A stretch of 63,143 nucleotides of DNA from a virus: positions 1 through 63,143 of the IMG/VR virus record IMGVR_UViG_3300005549_000012; one strand, written 5' to 3'. Under the pieces are notes generated by a model that worked only from the letters and a program-made list of their open reading frames with translations, was not told the origin of the DNA and searched no databases. Positions 16,181-25,312 of this stretch are shown here, one piece after another (positions within the stretch are counted from its first letter, which is position 1; each line of letters opens with the position of its first letter). The translations under genes and the position numbers were made by a program.

Positions 16181-17512
16181 ATGCCATATGCCTACTTGAA
16201 TTTCAGCCAGATGCAAAGCCAGCTTGCAGCACGGCTGGCTGATAGCGGCATGGTCTTCTTCCCTCAAGGCCACCTTCGATCAGTTCTCAAGGAAGCTCTT
16301 AGAACATGGCAGTCGATGAGTACGGTTCAGCGAGGGAGGTTCACGTTCAACCATACCGCTACTGTTCCTTTCTATGACCTTGCCACCGTAACCGGCTCGC
16401 TGATCCCAAGAACCCTAACCGACCGTGATCTGGTAAATGACCTACAGTACGCCCTGATGGAGCCGGTCAACGACTTTAGCTTGCCAGCAACGTGGAGCGG
16501 CACAGAGCAGTTCTCTATGGATGATCTGGTCAAGGCTATCCAAAGACGCCGGGATCAGTTCCTTCTTGAAACTGGATGCGTTATAACGGCCTCTGAGATA
16601 GCGGTTGGCTCTCCGTTTGATGGTAGAGTCCTCCTCAGCGACTCCATCATCGATGTCCGAAGGGCAGCTTGGAAGAACCTCGATAACGTTTACTCAACCC
16701 TCTGGCGCTCTGATGAGAGGCAGTTGAACTCGTTACTGGTAGGCTGGGCAACCACAGGTGGAACCCCACAGGTTTACTCTACGATCGTGGTTCCCCCAAT
16801 AACCTTACAGCTCGGCCCAATCCCGGATGCCAGCGGCTCTGTTCACTTGTTGACTATCAATGCTGGACAAGCTCTCGACGTAGCAACTGGGGTTGACCTT
16901 GGGATTCCAGACGACCTTGCTTGGGCTATAAAGTTCGGGGCTCTTGCTGACCTTCTAAGCAGAGACGGCGAGGCCAGAGATCCCGCTCGTGCCGCTCATG
17001 CTGAGCAACGCTATGCTGAAGGCGTAATGCTGGCTAAGATAACCGGCTCTGTTCTGAACCTAGAAGTCAATGGAGCGCAGACGCCGATTGTCGATCTTCA
17101 ATCCCTCGATGCAATGAGCCCCGGTTGGCAGACGGTAGCGATTAACAGCGGAACCCCAACGGTCGGTGCAATGGCCGGCCTGAACCTGATCGGCTTCTTC
17201 CCTGTTCCCTCTGCTGCTTCCAGCGTAACCATCGACTGTGTTCGCAATGCTCCCATTCCAGCCAACGATGCAGCACAGGTTCAGCTTGCCCGAGAACACC
17301 TTGATGTCGTGCTGGACTACGCTGAATACCTTGCTCGCTTCAAGGAAGGTGGCGCTGAGTGGGAAGCGACAATGCCGCTGGCTCAGAACATGCTGAAACT
17401 CGCAGCCGACCATAACCAGCGCCTCGCAGCACAGTCTCAGCTTGAAGACGAGCTTCGCTCTCAGAGCCAGAGGGAAGCTGATAGAAGACCTATGAGGATT
17501 GCAGTGGCGTAA
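16181..17512 (+). CDS. Structural protein, adaptor/tail family (443 aa)
   Basis: ATG 16181 gives a 443-residue protein starting MPYAYLNFSQMQSQLAARLA. The N-terminal half resembles the adaptor-like product at 7645 in build: helical start, SVLKEALRTWQSM with a conserved Trp, then a beta-rich insertion. The C-terminal third is a charged helix (ARFKEGGAEWEATMPLAQNM). It ends just before a strong terminator and a large tail gene, so a tail or connector role is likely. Confidence 0.6.
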   Translation: MPYAYLNFSQMQSQLAARLADSGMVFFPQGHLRSVLKEALRTWQSMSTVQRGRFTFNHTATVPFYDLATVTGSLIPRTLTDRDLVNDLQYALMEPVNDFSLPATWSGTEQFSMDDLVKAIQRRRDQFLLETGCVITASEIAVGSPFDGRVLLSDSIIDVRRAAWKNLDNVYSTLWRSDERQLNSLLVGWATTGGTPQVYSTIVVPPITLQLGPIPDASGSVHLLTINAGQALDVATGVDLGIPDDLAWAIKFGALADLLSRDGEARDPARAAHAEQRYAEGVMLAKITGSVLNLEVNGAQTPIVDLQSLDAMSPGWQTVAINSGTPTVGAMAGLNLIGFFPVPSAASSVTIDCVRNAPIPANDAAQVQLAREHLDVVLDYAEYLARFKEGGAEWEATMPLAQNMLKLAADHNQRLAAQSQLEDELRSQSQREADRRPMRIAVA

Positions 17513-17515
17513 CAA

Positions 17516-17549
17516 AAAGGGCTGCCTGTTCAGCAGCAGCCCTTTCTTC
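17516..17549 (+). terminator. Intrinsic terminator
   Basis: A 10-bp stem (AAAGGGCTGC with GCAGCCCTTT) with a 10-nt loop is followed by CTTC. It starts just after the stop codon at 17512. The tail is only moderately U-rich. Confidence 0.6.
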
Positions 17550-17631
17550 GTCCCATTCACCTTCAGAGGAGGTCGCATTGACCTTACTGCAAGGCAATGT
17601 ATCATAGCTTCTAGCAGAGGACAACAGAAAA

Positions 17632-20600
17632 GTGAGTGCTTCTCGCCACAGTAGGGCAACCCAGAGATTCGCGGTTCGTGGACTGCAACTCGCCAAGAAC
17701 CTTGATGAGCTGGATAGCTCTGAACTGGCTATCTATCAGAACCTTCGCCAGTTCGTTATTGGCAAGCTGGACACCAGACCAGGCTTAACCGCTATCAATG
17801 CAGCAGCAATGGCCGACCTTATAGTTCATTCGGTGCGCAGGCTGAACAATGATCTTCCATCTGCAACCCAGAGCTTTGCTCGAATCGTTGGAGCGGGAAC
17901 CAGTCTCTATAGCGACAACGGAGCCCACAATGCCTACACCTTGAAAGCCTCTGGCTTCAGCGGCAGGCCGCTCTCGCTCGTTCCATTTAGGCCAGAGCAA
18001 TCCCCCGAGCCTTGGATGTATATCGGCGATGCAAGCAAGAGCGGGAAAATAAATGTAGCTGGGATTTTCCAGAACCAGGGGATCGTCCCTCCATCAGCCC
18101 CACCCCAGTTTACTCTGGCAAGCACCACTAGAACTATCATTGATACTTTTCAGTCAGCGGCTTCATGGTCTTCAACTGGGGTGGCCGGGACAGGAGCCCT
18201 GAAGTTTGCAACCACCATCTCATTCGGGACCATCAGTGCCATCCTCTACGACGTTGGCGCAACCGGCTGGTGCTCCATTGCTCCTACGGTTGTCTACAGC
18301 GGCGTAACCGAAGGCAACCGATTCATCATCAACTCAGGCGGGGGCAATGCTGAAACCGTCATCATGGAGCAGGTGCTCCCGGCTATAACCAATACTACCA
18401 TTCGATCCATAACCTATGACGGAGGCACCACCGGACCCTGTACGGTTGTCCTTGCTCATAACTCAAGACACCGGGTTCAAACCAATGCCCTGATCCAGAT
18501 CAACGCTGAAGCTGTTCGTATTATTTCAACCTCTATAGGCGATGACGATCAGCAATCGTTCCGATGTTCGACTGTCGTTAATCATGTAGCCGGAGAACCT
18601 GTAAATGGGCTCAACTCAATCCGGGCTTTCTGCGCTAATACTCATCTGCCCGCTGAAACCGTTGCTGTTCCTGTACTCCAGGTAGCCTGCACCGGAGCAA
18701 CCGGGATAGCAACGATAACCAGAACTGGCTTGACCCTCGATCTCTCCCAGATCAACGGTCGTGCGCTGCAAGACTCGGATGAGATATTCTTTGCTGTCCG
18801 TGTTACTCCGGCTACAGAGGTAAGCGAGGTCCAGATACTACTGGACTGCGGCGATGGTTCTTTCACTCAGGACTTCTATATCAAGGCTATCAAGCCTTCT
18901 GGGTTCACCGAAGCGACTACTCAGCAGTCAACCACTACTGTTGCCCGTGATGCTGCCATAGCAGACAAGATCGCTGATGACGCCAACATACCGCCGCCTG
19001 AGACGCCGGAACAGGTCAGAACCAGGTTGCAACGAAAGCTAGACTTGGCAAGGCAGAACAACAGGCCCGGTAAGGTTGGGAGGCTACAAGCTAGGCTGGA
19101 TGAAATAGGAACCGGGGATGACACTGGATCGGGTGGTTCAGGTGGTTCTGGCTCGGGAGTAGACACTGGTGGAGGCAGTGGCCCCAGTGCAGACGTTGGC
19201 CAATCCGGTTCAGACCAATACTGGGTTCTACGCTTCAGGGTTTCTGATCTCACCAGAGTAGGCAGCAACAACAGTGTTGGCTTGAAGAATATCAACGCTC
19301 TCAGGATCAACGCTTTTGTCACGGCTTCAACCGGAATCGGTGATCCTATATTCCAGTTCTCCTCTTGGTGGGCCGGAGGAACCTTTGGCCCCGATGTAGG
19401 CACGATTGGAACCCCCTATACTTACAGGTACACCTATAGAAGCAGCACCACTGGAGCCCGGTCAAATCCGTCGCCTTATCTCAGGGAATCCATTCAGGCC
19501 AAGCGCCAAAGAGTTCAACTGACGGCAACTGTTTCAGCCGATTCTCAAGTCGATAAAGTAGACTGGTATCGCTTCGGGGGTTCTCTCAACGACTGGACCT
19601 ACATTGGCACCGGAGCCAACAACGGAGCCATCTTCAACGACGACTTTCCCGATGACTCGATTGCATCGAACCCGAGGCTGGACTTCGGGAAGTTCCAGCC
19701 TTTCCCACTGGCCGACATCCCCCGCAGGGGAACCTGCAACGTCAGCGGTACATCCGTCAGCAACACAGGCGGCGATGCTTTCAACGTGAACTGGGCTCCG
19801 GGCACACAGGTTATCATCAACGGGGTTCCAGTTACGCTCTATCGAGTAATCTCGGTTGTCCTGCTTGAAGTAGTAGAGAACCTTGGATTCCTTAGTGGAG
19901 TCAGCTTCTTCATCCCAGATGCCCTGATTCAAGGCCAACCCTTGCCTGCTATGTGGGGGCCATTCGGTGAAGGCATCGGCGGTGTATTTATGTTCGCCTG
20001 TGGTGCCCCCAATCAGCCCGGCACATTGTTCTGGACCAACGGGAACGACCCTGATAGCGCCGATGAGAAGAACCAGGTTGAAATAACCAGCCCCAGCGAA
20101 CCACTGATGAACGGCTGTGTCTACGACGGTCGAGCCTACGTCTGGTCAACCCAAAGAATGTGGGCTGTCTCGATGGAGCCTGATCCGTTGACCAACAGGC
20201 TCACCGCAAGGCCGAATGAGATACCAAACGGTAAAGGGTTATTCGCCCGCTTTGCTCTCGCAGTCGGCCCCAAGATGTGGTTCATAGCCCAAGACGGCAT
20301 CTATGAAACAGTAGGTGCCGAGCCTCAGCTCATTACTTCTGACCTCTATCCGTTGTTCCCGCATGACGGCCAACCCGGTGTAGCTGTCAACGGTATTTCA
20401 CCCCCGGATTTCAGTCAACCCAACTCAATGGACCTGAACTACGCTGATGGAATGCTCTACTATGATTTCGTTGACCTTGCCGGAATGCGCCACACGCTGG
20501 TCTACAATACCTTGCTGAACGGCTGGAGCTATGATGCTTACACACCGATGGCTTGCACTCACTATCAGGAAGAAGGCCGAGGAGTGCGATCGGTTCTACT

Positions 20601-21642
20601 CGGGGGAAGCGACGGGAGGCTGTATCAGTTCTTACAGACGGCATTGACTGATGCTGGAACGCCTATAAGCTGTGCCCTGCAAACCGGAGCCTTCGATGCA
20701 GGAGACTTCAGAGCCCAGAAGGTGTGGGCTGACCTGATTGTAGACTACCTGAGCAGCGTTGCTATAACAGCCAGTGCTGGGTTTGACAATGTTCCGGCGA
20801 CTACGCCGTTGACTAATCTGGCTATCTCAGCAAGCCGAACTCAGCAGATAGAAGACCTCGCAAGCGGCAACGGGATTCAGGCCAGAAACATAATTCTCAG
20901 CCTGAGCTGGAACGGCCAAGCCTCCCTGTTCGGCTGGGAACCTTCGTGGCTACCCAGACCAGAAGACTCAGCTCTCCGCGCTACAGACATGGACGACCTC
21001 GGCTATGATGGGGCGAAGTTCGTTCAGGGCATCGTTATCGAAGCCGACACCGGTAATGTTCCAAAGTCGATCTTGATTCAAGCCGACACTGGGACTAATG
21101 GAGTGATGGCTACTCAGCTTGGAACCTTAGCCACCATTCAGCACAACGGCAGAAGCGAGCAAGCCTACAGCTTTGCTACTCCATTCATAGCTCACCTAGT
21201 CCGAATCCTCGGCAACGACTCCGACCCCTGGAAGCTGTTCAAGTGGCGCTGGGTCTTCGAGCCCTCGCCAGAGTTGGTTACTGACTGGATAACCCAACCG
21301 ACCACCCTTGATGGTGAAGGCTTCATGCACATCAGGGAAGTCCAGATAGCCCATATCAGCACGGCTAATCTGACGTTCTCGATCATCACTGACGATGGAA
21401 CGAATGCGCCGATAACGGATACCTATACCATCAACCACGGCACCGGGGTCTATAAGAAAACCTACGTCGTGACTCAGGCTAGAAAGTTCAAGTCGGTTAC
21501 TTTTAAGCTGGTTTCGGCAGCAGGGTTCAGGGTTTTCCAGAAAGATATTGAGGTCAGATTCCGGTCCTGGGGGGCAGGCGGTGGCTACGTCACTGTGAAA
21601 CCCTTCGGCGACATTAGCCGAGTCAAAGGTGCTGCAATATGA
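17632..21642 (+). CDS. Large tail protein, P22 gp10-like (stabilisation/tubular) type
   Basis: The 1336-residue product begins RFAVRGLQLAKNLDELDSSE and RQFVIGKLDTRPGL, the 'list of properties then R-P-G-x' opening of podovirus tail tubular/stabilisation proteins that plug the portal channel. The second half carries propeller-like repeats (FWTNGNDPDSADEKNQVEI; MNGCVYDGRAYVWSTQRMW; ALAVGPKMWFIAQDGIYE) seen in that family. A Gly/Ser linker near residues 500-520 separates an N-terminal section with beta-rich inserts from the C-terminal part. It is about twice the usual size, so extra domains have been inserted. Start is GTG with AGAGGA upstream. Confidence 0.65.
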   Translation: MSASRHSRATQRFAVRGLQLAKNLDELDSSELAIYQNLRQFVIGKLDTRPGLTAINAAAMADLIVHSVRRLNNDLPSATQSFARIVGAGTSLYSDNGAHNAYTLKASGFSGRPLSLVPFRPEQSPEPWMYIGDASKSGKINVAGIFQNQGIVPPSAPPQFTLASTTRTIIDTFQSAASWSSTGVAGTGALKFATTISFGTISAILYDVGATGWCSIAPTVVYSGVTEGNRFIINSGGGNAETVIMEQVLPAITNTTIRSITYDGGTTGPCTVVLAHNSRHRVQTNALIQINAEAVRIISTSIGDDDQQSFRCSTVVNHVAGEPVNGLNSIRAFCANTHLPAETVAVPVLQVACTGATGIATITRTGLTLDLSQINGRALQDSDEIFFAVRVTPATEVSEVQILLDCGDGSFTQDFYIKAIKPSGFTEATTQQSTTTVARDAAIADKIADDANIPPPETPEQVRTRLQRKLDLARQNNRPGKVGRLQARLDEIGTGDDTGSGGSGGSGSGVDTGGGSGPSADVGQSGSDQYWVLRFRVSDLTRVGSNNSVGLKNINALRINAFVTASTGIGDPIFQFSSWWAGGTFGPDVGTIGTPYTYRYTYRSSTTGARSNPSPYLRESIQAKRQRVQLTATVSADSQVDKVDWYRFGGSLNDWTYIGTGANNGAIFNDDFPDDSIASNPRLDFGKFQPFPLADIPRRGTCNVSGTSVSNTGGDAFNVNWAPGTQVIINGVPVTLYRVISVVLLEVVENLGFLSGVSFFIPDALIQGQPLPAMWGPFGEGIGGVFMFACGAPNQPGTLFWTNGNDPDSADEKNQVEITSPSEPLMNGCVYDGRAYVWSTQRMWAVSMEPDPLTNRLTARPNEIPNGKGLFARFALAVGPKMWFIAQDGIYETVGAEPQLITSDLYPLFPHDGQPGVAVNGISPPDFSQPNSMDLNYADGMLYYDFVDLAGMRHTLVYNTLLNGWSYDAYTPMACTHYQEEGRGVRSVLLGGSDGRLYQFLQTALTDAGTPISCALQTGAFDAGDFRAQKVWADLIVDYLSSVAITASAGFDNVPATTPLTNLAISASRTQQIEDLASGNGIQARNIILSLSWNGQASLFGWEPSWLPRPEDSALRATDMDDLGYDGAKFVQGIVIEADTGNVPKSILIQADTGTNGVMATQLGTLATIQHNGRSEQAYSFATPFIAHLVRILGNDSDPWKLFKWRWVFEPSPELVTDWITQPTTLDGEGFMHIREVQIAHISTANLTFSIITDDGTNAPITDTYTINHGTGVYKKTYVVTQARKFKSVTFKLVSAAGFRVFQKDIEVRFRSWGAGGGYVTVKPFGDISRVKGAAI

Positions 21643-21654
21643 TAGACTGTCTGA

Positions 21655-21719
21655 CGACGGAGTGGGATCGAACTAGCGCCTACACGAGTGATACTCACGG
21701 AAAAGCCCCCGCTCCGTCG
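21655..21719 (+). ncRNA. Structured RNA element 1 (long stem)
   Basis: CGACGGAGTGGG (21655-21666) pairs with CCCGCTCCGTCG (21708-21719) over 12 bp with one G-U. The 41-nt loop contains its own small hairpin (GAGT-GAT-ACTC). The 3' arm is followed by CTTTCT, so it could act as a branched terminator. It is not a tRNA: the reverse strand has a TTCGATC-like segment but no valid T-stem or D-arm. Confidence 0.5.
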
Positions 21720-21741
21720 CTTTCTATGCTACAATCCGGCT

Positions 21742-21814
21742 CGTGGGCTGGAGGCTGAGATGACAGTTTTCCGAATTCAGCATCGACACCTCTATGAGAC
21801 TGCTCCGGCCCACG
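21742..21814 (+). ncRNA. Structured RNA element 2 (long stem)
   Basis: CGTGGGCTGGAG (21742-21753) pairs with CTCCGGCCCACG (21803-21814) over 12 bp with one G-U around a 49-nt loop. It sits 22 bases downstream of element 1 and 23 bases before the next gene. No U-tract follows, so it is not a simple terminator; it may be a leader structure or small RNA. Confidence 0.5.
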
Positions 21815-21837
21815 CTTAACCCCAAAGGAGCTTCCTG

Positions 21838-22179
21838 ATGGCCAGACCTTACAAGGGAACAATTTCATTACCTGCTGATACCACAGCCCATAGGCTGAGC
21901 GACTGCATAAAAGCCGCCGCCGGCGCAGGAACCGGGGGCGATGCCGGGGCCTCTGCTCGCTACTGTGGCTGGACGCTCACGGCTGATCCGGCCAACGCAG
22001 GTGATCTCTACATTGGGGGAGCAAACGTCAGCTCTACCATCTACGGAGTAACCCTCGGCCCTGCTGACGACTGGACGGTTGGCAGCGGAAACCTCCTGAA
22101 CAACAAGGAAACCCATGACTACTGGATCAGGGGCTCAGCCAACAGCTTGAAGTTCCACTTCGAGGGCGAAATAGCATGA
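21838..22179 (+). CDS. Small structural protein (113 aa)
   Basis: Beta-rich 113-residue protein (MARPYKGTISLPADTTAHRL; YCGWTLTADPANAGDLYIGG) similar in style to small phage tail or fibre-associated proteins. AAAGGAG precedes the ATG, and its stop overlaps the start of the next fibre gene (GCATGA). No further assignment possible. Confidence 0.6.
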   Translation: MARPYKGTISLPADTTAHRLSDCIKAAAGAGTGGDAGASARYCGWTLTADPANAGDLYIGGANVSSTIYGVTLGPADDWTVGSGNLLNNKETHDYWIRGSANSLKFHFEGEIA

Positions 22180-24212
22180 AACGTCTACTCTGGATTGTCG
22201 TAATCCTGCTGCTTTCCGTAAGTGCCTCAGCACAGGTCAGTGGGCCTGCTCGAAAGATTGCATTTGGAACCAGCGATCCTGCCACCTGCCGCTCGAATGG
22301 CCAGAACATCTTCTTCAATACAACCAGCGGCTTGCTCAAGATTTGTACCGCTACCAACACGTGGACATCCGTTGGCCCCGGTGCTGGCGGGGGCAGCGTT
22401 ACCAACACCGGAGCCTTGACAGCCAATCGGCTTATCAAGGGCAACGGTGGGGTCGATATTACAGTAGGTGATCTCACTGGAGACGTGACTACCAGTGGGA
22501 CGATGGCTACTACTCTGGCCAACACTGCTGTTACCCCGGGCAGCTACACGAGTGCCAATATAACAGTAGACTCGAAGGGCAGGTTGACGGCGGCAGCAAA
22601 TGGATCAGGCTCAGGCGATGTAGTCGGCCCTGCTTCATCAACAGATGGAGCCCCAGTGCTGTTCGACGGGGCAACCGGCAAGCTGATAAAGAACAGCACG
22701 CCGACCGGAACGGGGAACCCGGTTCTACAAACCAGCCCCACATTGACTACTCCAGTTCTTGGTGTTGCGGCAGCTACCTCGATCAACGGCAATACCTTCA
22801 CGACCGGCACGTACACGCTGACGGGCGCGGCGGGGAAGACGTTCACATTCAATAAAACCATCTCGTTCACGGCTGCTGATGACACAGGCGTGTATACGCT
22901 ACCGACTGGCACGAAGACGCTGTTAGCGACGGATGGTTCAGCAGCGAGCTTGACGGGGCTTCCGATTTCTACAGGCGTGTCTGGACTTGGCACGGGCGTA
23001 GCGACATTCCTCGGCACCCCATCAAGCGCGAACCTGCGAGCTGCGTTGACTGACGAGAATGGAACGGGCACAGCGTTGTTCGACGGGGCGACAACTCCGA
23101 GTTTCACGACGGGTATTCAAATTGGCGGTGCTGCGGCTTCGCGCAAGATCCTCGTCGGCAACGGAACTAACTTCATCACTTCGACTGAAACTTGGGCAGT
23201 ACCGGGAACCTCTGGCAACGTCTTGACCAGTGATGGAACAAACTGGACAAGCGCGGCTCCCTCGGGTGGGGGCGGGGCTAATCCCGCTGGTTCTGGTTCT
23301 GAACTACAAGCGCGATTAAATGGTACTACCTTCCAAGCAGTCACGGGTTCGGCAATCAGTGGCGGGACAGTAGCGATAGGTACAACGACGAGTCCTTTCG
23401 CCCAGTTAGTGGTTGCTAAAGACCCTAGCCCAAGCTCTGGTAGCGGGTACGCTTTAGCCGTGGCGAATGCAACCGATACCAACTACCGGCTTCAGTTTGC
23501 CGCCGACACGAGCGGCGGATATATCCAGGGACTCCATGAAGGCGTGTCGTTTAGCCATCCCCTATTTCTACAAAAGCAGGGCGGCATGGTCAATATAGGA
23601 GCAGGATCAAATCGAGCACTCTTGGATATAGGCAGCTCTATAACCGCTGACGGCAACGTTCACTCTCTCATCACGCTCGCCGGGGAAGCTACATCGGGAA
23701 CATCTACCGGATGGGGAGGCTCCCTAGATTTTTTCCTTACCTCAAGCACAACTGGGGGGCGTGCCGCTGGCCAGATGGCTCTTAAATGGACGGATGCGAC
23801 TGATGCAACCCGCACATCAGCGTTTACGTTCAGCACGGTCAATAGTGCTGCTGCTCAAGCGGAAGTCATGCGTATTACCGGACCCGGAACCATCAAGATC
23901 GCAGGCACAGCCTTGCGGGGTACGACCGAGGGCACGAATCACCTGGACATCTTTGACGGCACTGCTCCCGTTGGAACCCTAGCAAATGGAATATCGCTTT
24001 ATTCTACCTCTGGCGAACTTCGTGTGATGGATGCTGCGGGAAATGCGACGTTGCTCTCACCGCATGATCTTCAGACAAATGAATGGATTTATTTCTCTAA
24101 GAACACCGTCACGGGTAAAGTTCTCCGTATCGACATGGAGCGGCTAATGAAGGCGATTGACGCGCAGCTTGGCGGCGGGTTCATCAAGGAATACATCGAG
24201 AAGGTGAATTAA
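22176..24212 (+). CDS. Second tail-fibre-like protein with signal peptide
   Basis: 678 residues. The N terminus KRLLWIVVILLLSVSASAQ is a Sec signal peptide. It is followed by a domain with two Cys residues (SDPATCRSNGQ...LLKICTATNTW) and fibre repeats (TANRLIKGNGG; GTGNPVLQTSPTLTTPVLG). The C-terminal half is a fibre shaft plus a helical end (RMDMERL-type) without an obvious chaperone domain. From about 22780 the codon style changes (many ACG/GCG codons), which suggests a recombined distal half, as is common for host-range modules. Confidence 0.7.
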   Translation: MKRLLWIVVILLLSVSASAQVSGPARKIAFGTSDPATCRSNGQNIFFNTTSGLLKICTATNTWTSVGPGAGGGSVTNTGALTANRLIKGNGGVDITVGDLTGDVTTSGTMATTLANTAVTPGSYTSANITVDSKGRLTAAANGSGSGDVVGPASSTDGAPVLFDGATGKLIKNSTPTGTGNPVLQTSPTLTTPVLGVAAATSINGNTFTTGTYTLTGAAGKTFTFNKTISFTAADDTGVYTLPTGTKTLLATDGSAASLTGLPISTGVSGLGTGVATFLGTPSSANLRAALTDENGTGTALFDGATTPSFTTGIQIGGAAASRKILVGNGTNFITSTETWAVPGTSGNVLTSDGTNWTSAAPSGGGGANPAGSGSELQARLNGTTFQAVTGSAISGGTVAIGTTTSPFAQLVVAKDPSPSSGSGYALAVANATDTNYRLQFAADTSGGYIQGLHEGVSFSHPLFLQKQGGMVNIGAGSNRALLDIGSSITADGNVHSLITLAGEATSGTSTGWGGSLDFFLTSSTTGGRAAGQMALKWTDATDATRTSAFTFSTVNSAAAQAEVMRITGPGTIKIAGTALRGTTEGTNHLDIFDGTAPVGTLANGISLYSTSGELRVMDAAGNATLLSPHDLQTNEWIYFSKNTVTGKVLRIDMERLMKAIDAQLGGGFIKEYIEKVN

Positions 24213-24213
24213 C

Positions 24214-24543
24214 ATGGCAGACATGGGTGGCGCAAAACTTCTCAGCCCAACGCCGGGCGCGACTATCACGCTGACGATTGACACTACCGTTCGTCATCTT
24301 GTCGCCAGTTGGACATCTGGGGAAGTCGAGACGGTGAACATCAGCGGCACTCCGCTTGATGGCCAGCAGATTACCTTGCTGATAACCAATGACGGAACGC
24401 TTGGCCGGGTCATCACCCTGGGCACAGGGTTCAGCGGCAACGGAACTATCGTCGGGGTGATCAGCAAACGTTCTATCTGGTTTGGAATTGCGGTTGGTGG
24501 GGTGTTCTACGAAGTCGCAAGAACCGTGGGGGTGCTTACGTAA
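24214..24543 (+). CDS. Small beta-rich fibre-associated protein (109 aa)
   Basis: Starts one base after the fibre stop. Beta-strand-rich sequence (GATITLTIDTTVRHLVASW; QQITLLITNDGTLGRVITL) resembles C-terminal tail-fibre domains. It shares the altered codon style of the distal fibre and may be a split fibre tip. Confidence 0.55.
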   Translation: MADMGGAKLLSPTPGATITLTIDTTVRHLVASWTSGEVETVNISGTPLDGQQITLLITNDGTLGRVITLGTGFSGNGTIVGVISKRSIWFGIAVGGVFYEVARTVGVLT

Positions 24544-24586
24544 GATCAATGACAGAACCGAATTGCGTATTGCTATAGGAGGTTTT

Positions 24587-24826
24587 ATGTTCAACCGAAG
24601 ACGCATTCTCGCCGGATTCGCTGTACTGCTTCTCTCAGCATCCTGTCTTGCTCAATCAGTCTTCACCGAGGGCCAGCGTGTCAAAGTCCGTTGGCACGGC
24701 CGATGGCGAGTGGCGATTATGCAGGACAATCCCAGAATGACAGATGTGTGGACAGAAGTACGATTCAACGGGCGCAAGTTCAAATGTGAAGCTGTGGCGT
24801 TGGAAGACGTGAGGGCGAGACGATGA
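24587..24826 (+). CDS. Small exported protein (79 aa)
   Basis: ATG 24587 follows a perfect AGGAGGT site. The N terminus RRRILAGFAVLLLSASCLAQ is a signal peptide with a marginal lipobox (SASC). The mature part has a small SH3-like strand pattern (GQRVKVRWHGRWRVAIM). Its function is unknown. Confidence 0.6.
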   Translation: MFNRRRILAGFAVLLLSASCLAQSVFTEGQRVKVRWHGRWRVAIMQDNPRMTDVWTEVRFNGRKFKCEAVALEDVRARR

Positions 24827-24972
24827 GCACCGAAGACGCCCTGCGACAGCTTCTTGATGAGTCGCAGGCTCAGATCGACTTAGCGGTCGAGCGTAAGCAA
24901 GAGAAGGCTACCGCGATGTTGTTCGCCGCACGAGTCGAGCAGATTTGCTTGAAAGGACTGGGTGAGAAATGA
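24823..24972 (+). CDS. Small helical protein (49 aa)
   Basis: A 49-residue amphipathic helix (ALRQLLDESQAQIDLAVERK) whose ATG overlaps the previous stop (ATGA) and whose stop overlaps the next ATG. The tight coupling on both sides supports it as a gene. Function unknown. Confidence 0.55.
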   Translation: MSTEDALRQLLDESQAQIDLAVERKQEKATAMLFAARVEQICLKGLGEK

Positions 24973-25199
24973 TCAAGATCAATGACGAATGTGACGGTGG
25001 CTATGAACATGAAGAGAACGGTGTCCGTGCGCGGCGCACCACAATAACGCAGCCCGAGCACGGTTTGTATGCCTACGAGCCAGACCATGAGCAGATCGTC
25101 AATACGCCGTTCCTCTTCGAACAGTTCCCGCCCATCGCCGTCGCAAGCAAAGACGATCTGCCGCCTGAGTACGAACCGCTCAAGAGGTACATCGACTGA
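24969..25199 (+). CDS. Hypothetical acidic protein (76 aa)
   Basis: An acidic, Tyr/Glu-rich 76-residue protein (ECDGGYEHEENG; YEPDHEQIV), coupled by ATGA overlaps on both sides. No recognised family. Confidence 0.55.
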   Translation: MIKINDECDGGYEHEENGVRARRTTITQPEHGLYAYEPDHEQIVNTPFLFEQFPPIAVASKDDLPPEYEPLKRYID

Positions 25200-25312
25200 T
25201 GCTTGATTCTAGCCCAAGCAGGCGATGGAACAACATAACGATTAGCCTGATAATCGCCGGGGTTGGCTGGGTCATCCTCCTTCTTGCGGCTGTCTGGCTC
25301 TTTAGCTGCTGA
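25199..25312 (+). CDS. Very small single-TM protein (37 aa)
   Basis: A 37-residue ORF with one transmembrane helix (ISLIIAGVGWVILLLAAVWL) ending in Cys. ATGA overlaps join it to both neighbours. It may be a small lysis or envelope protein. Confidence 0.5.
   Translation: MLDSSPSRRWNNITISLIIAGVGWVILLLAAVWLFSC

Noticed and set aside
21651-21725. tRNA on the minus strand (acceptor-like GACGGAG/CTCCGTC and TTCGATC)
   Set aside because: The T-stem does not pair around TTCGATC, positions 8-9 and the D-arm are wrong, and no anticodon arm can be drawn. I treat it as a structured element instead.
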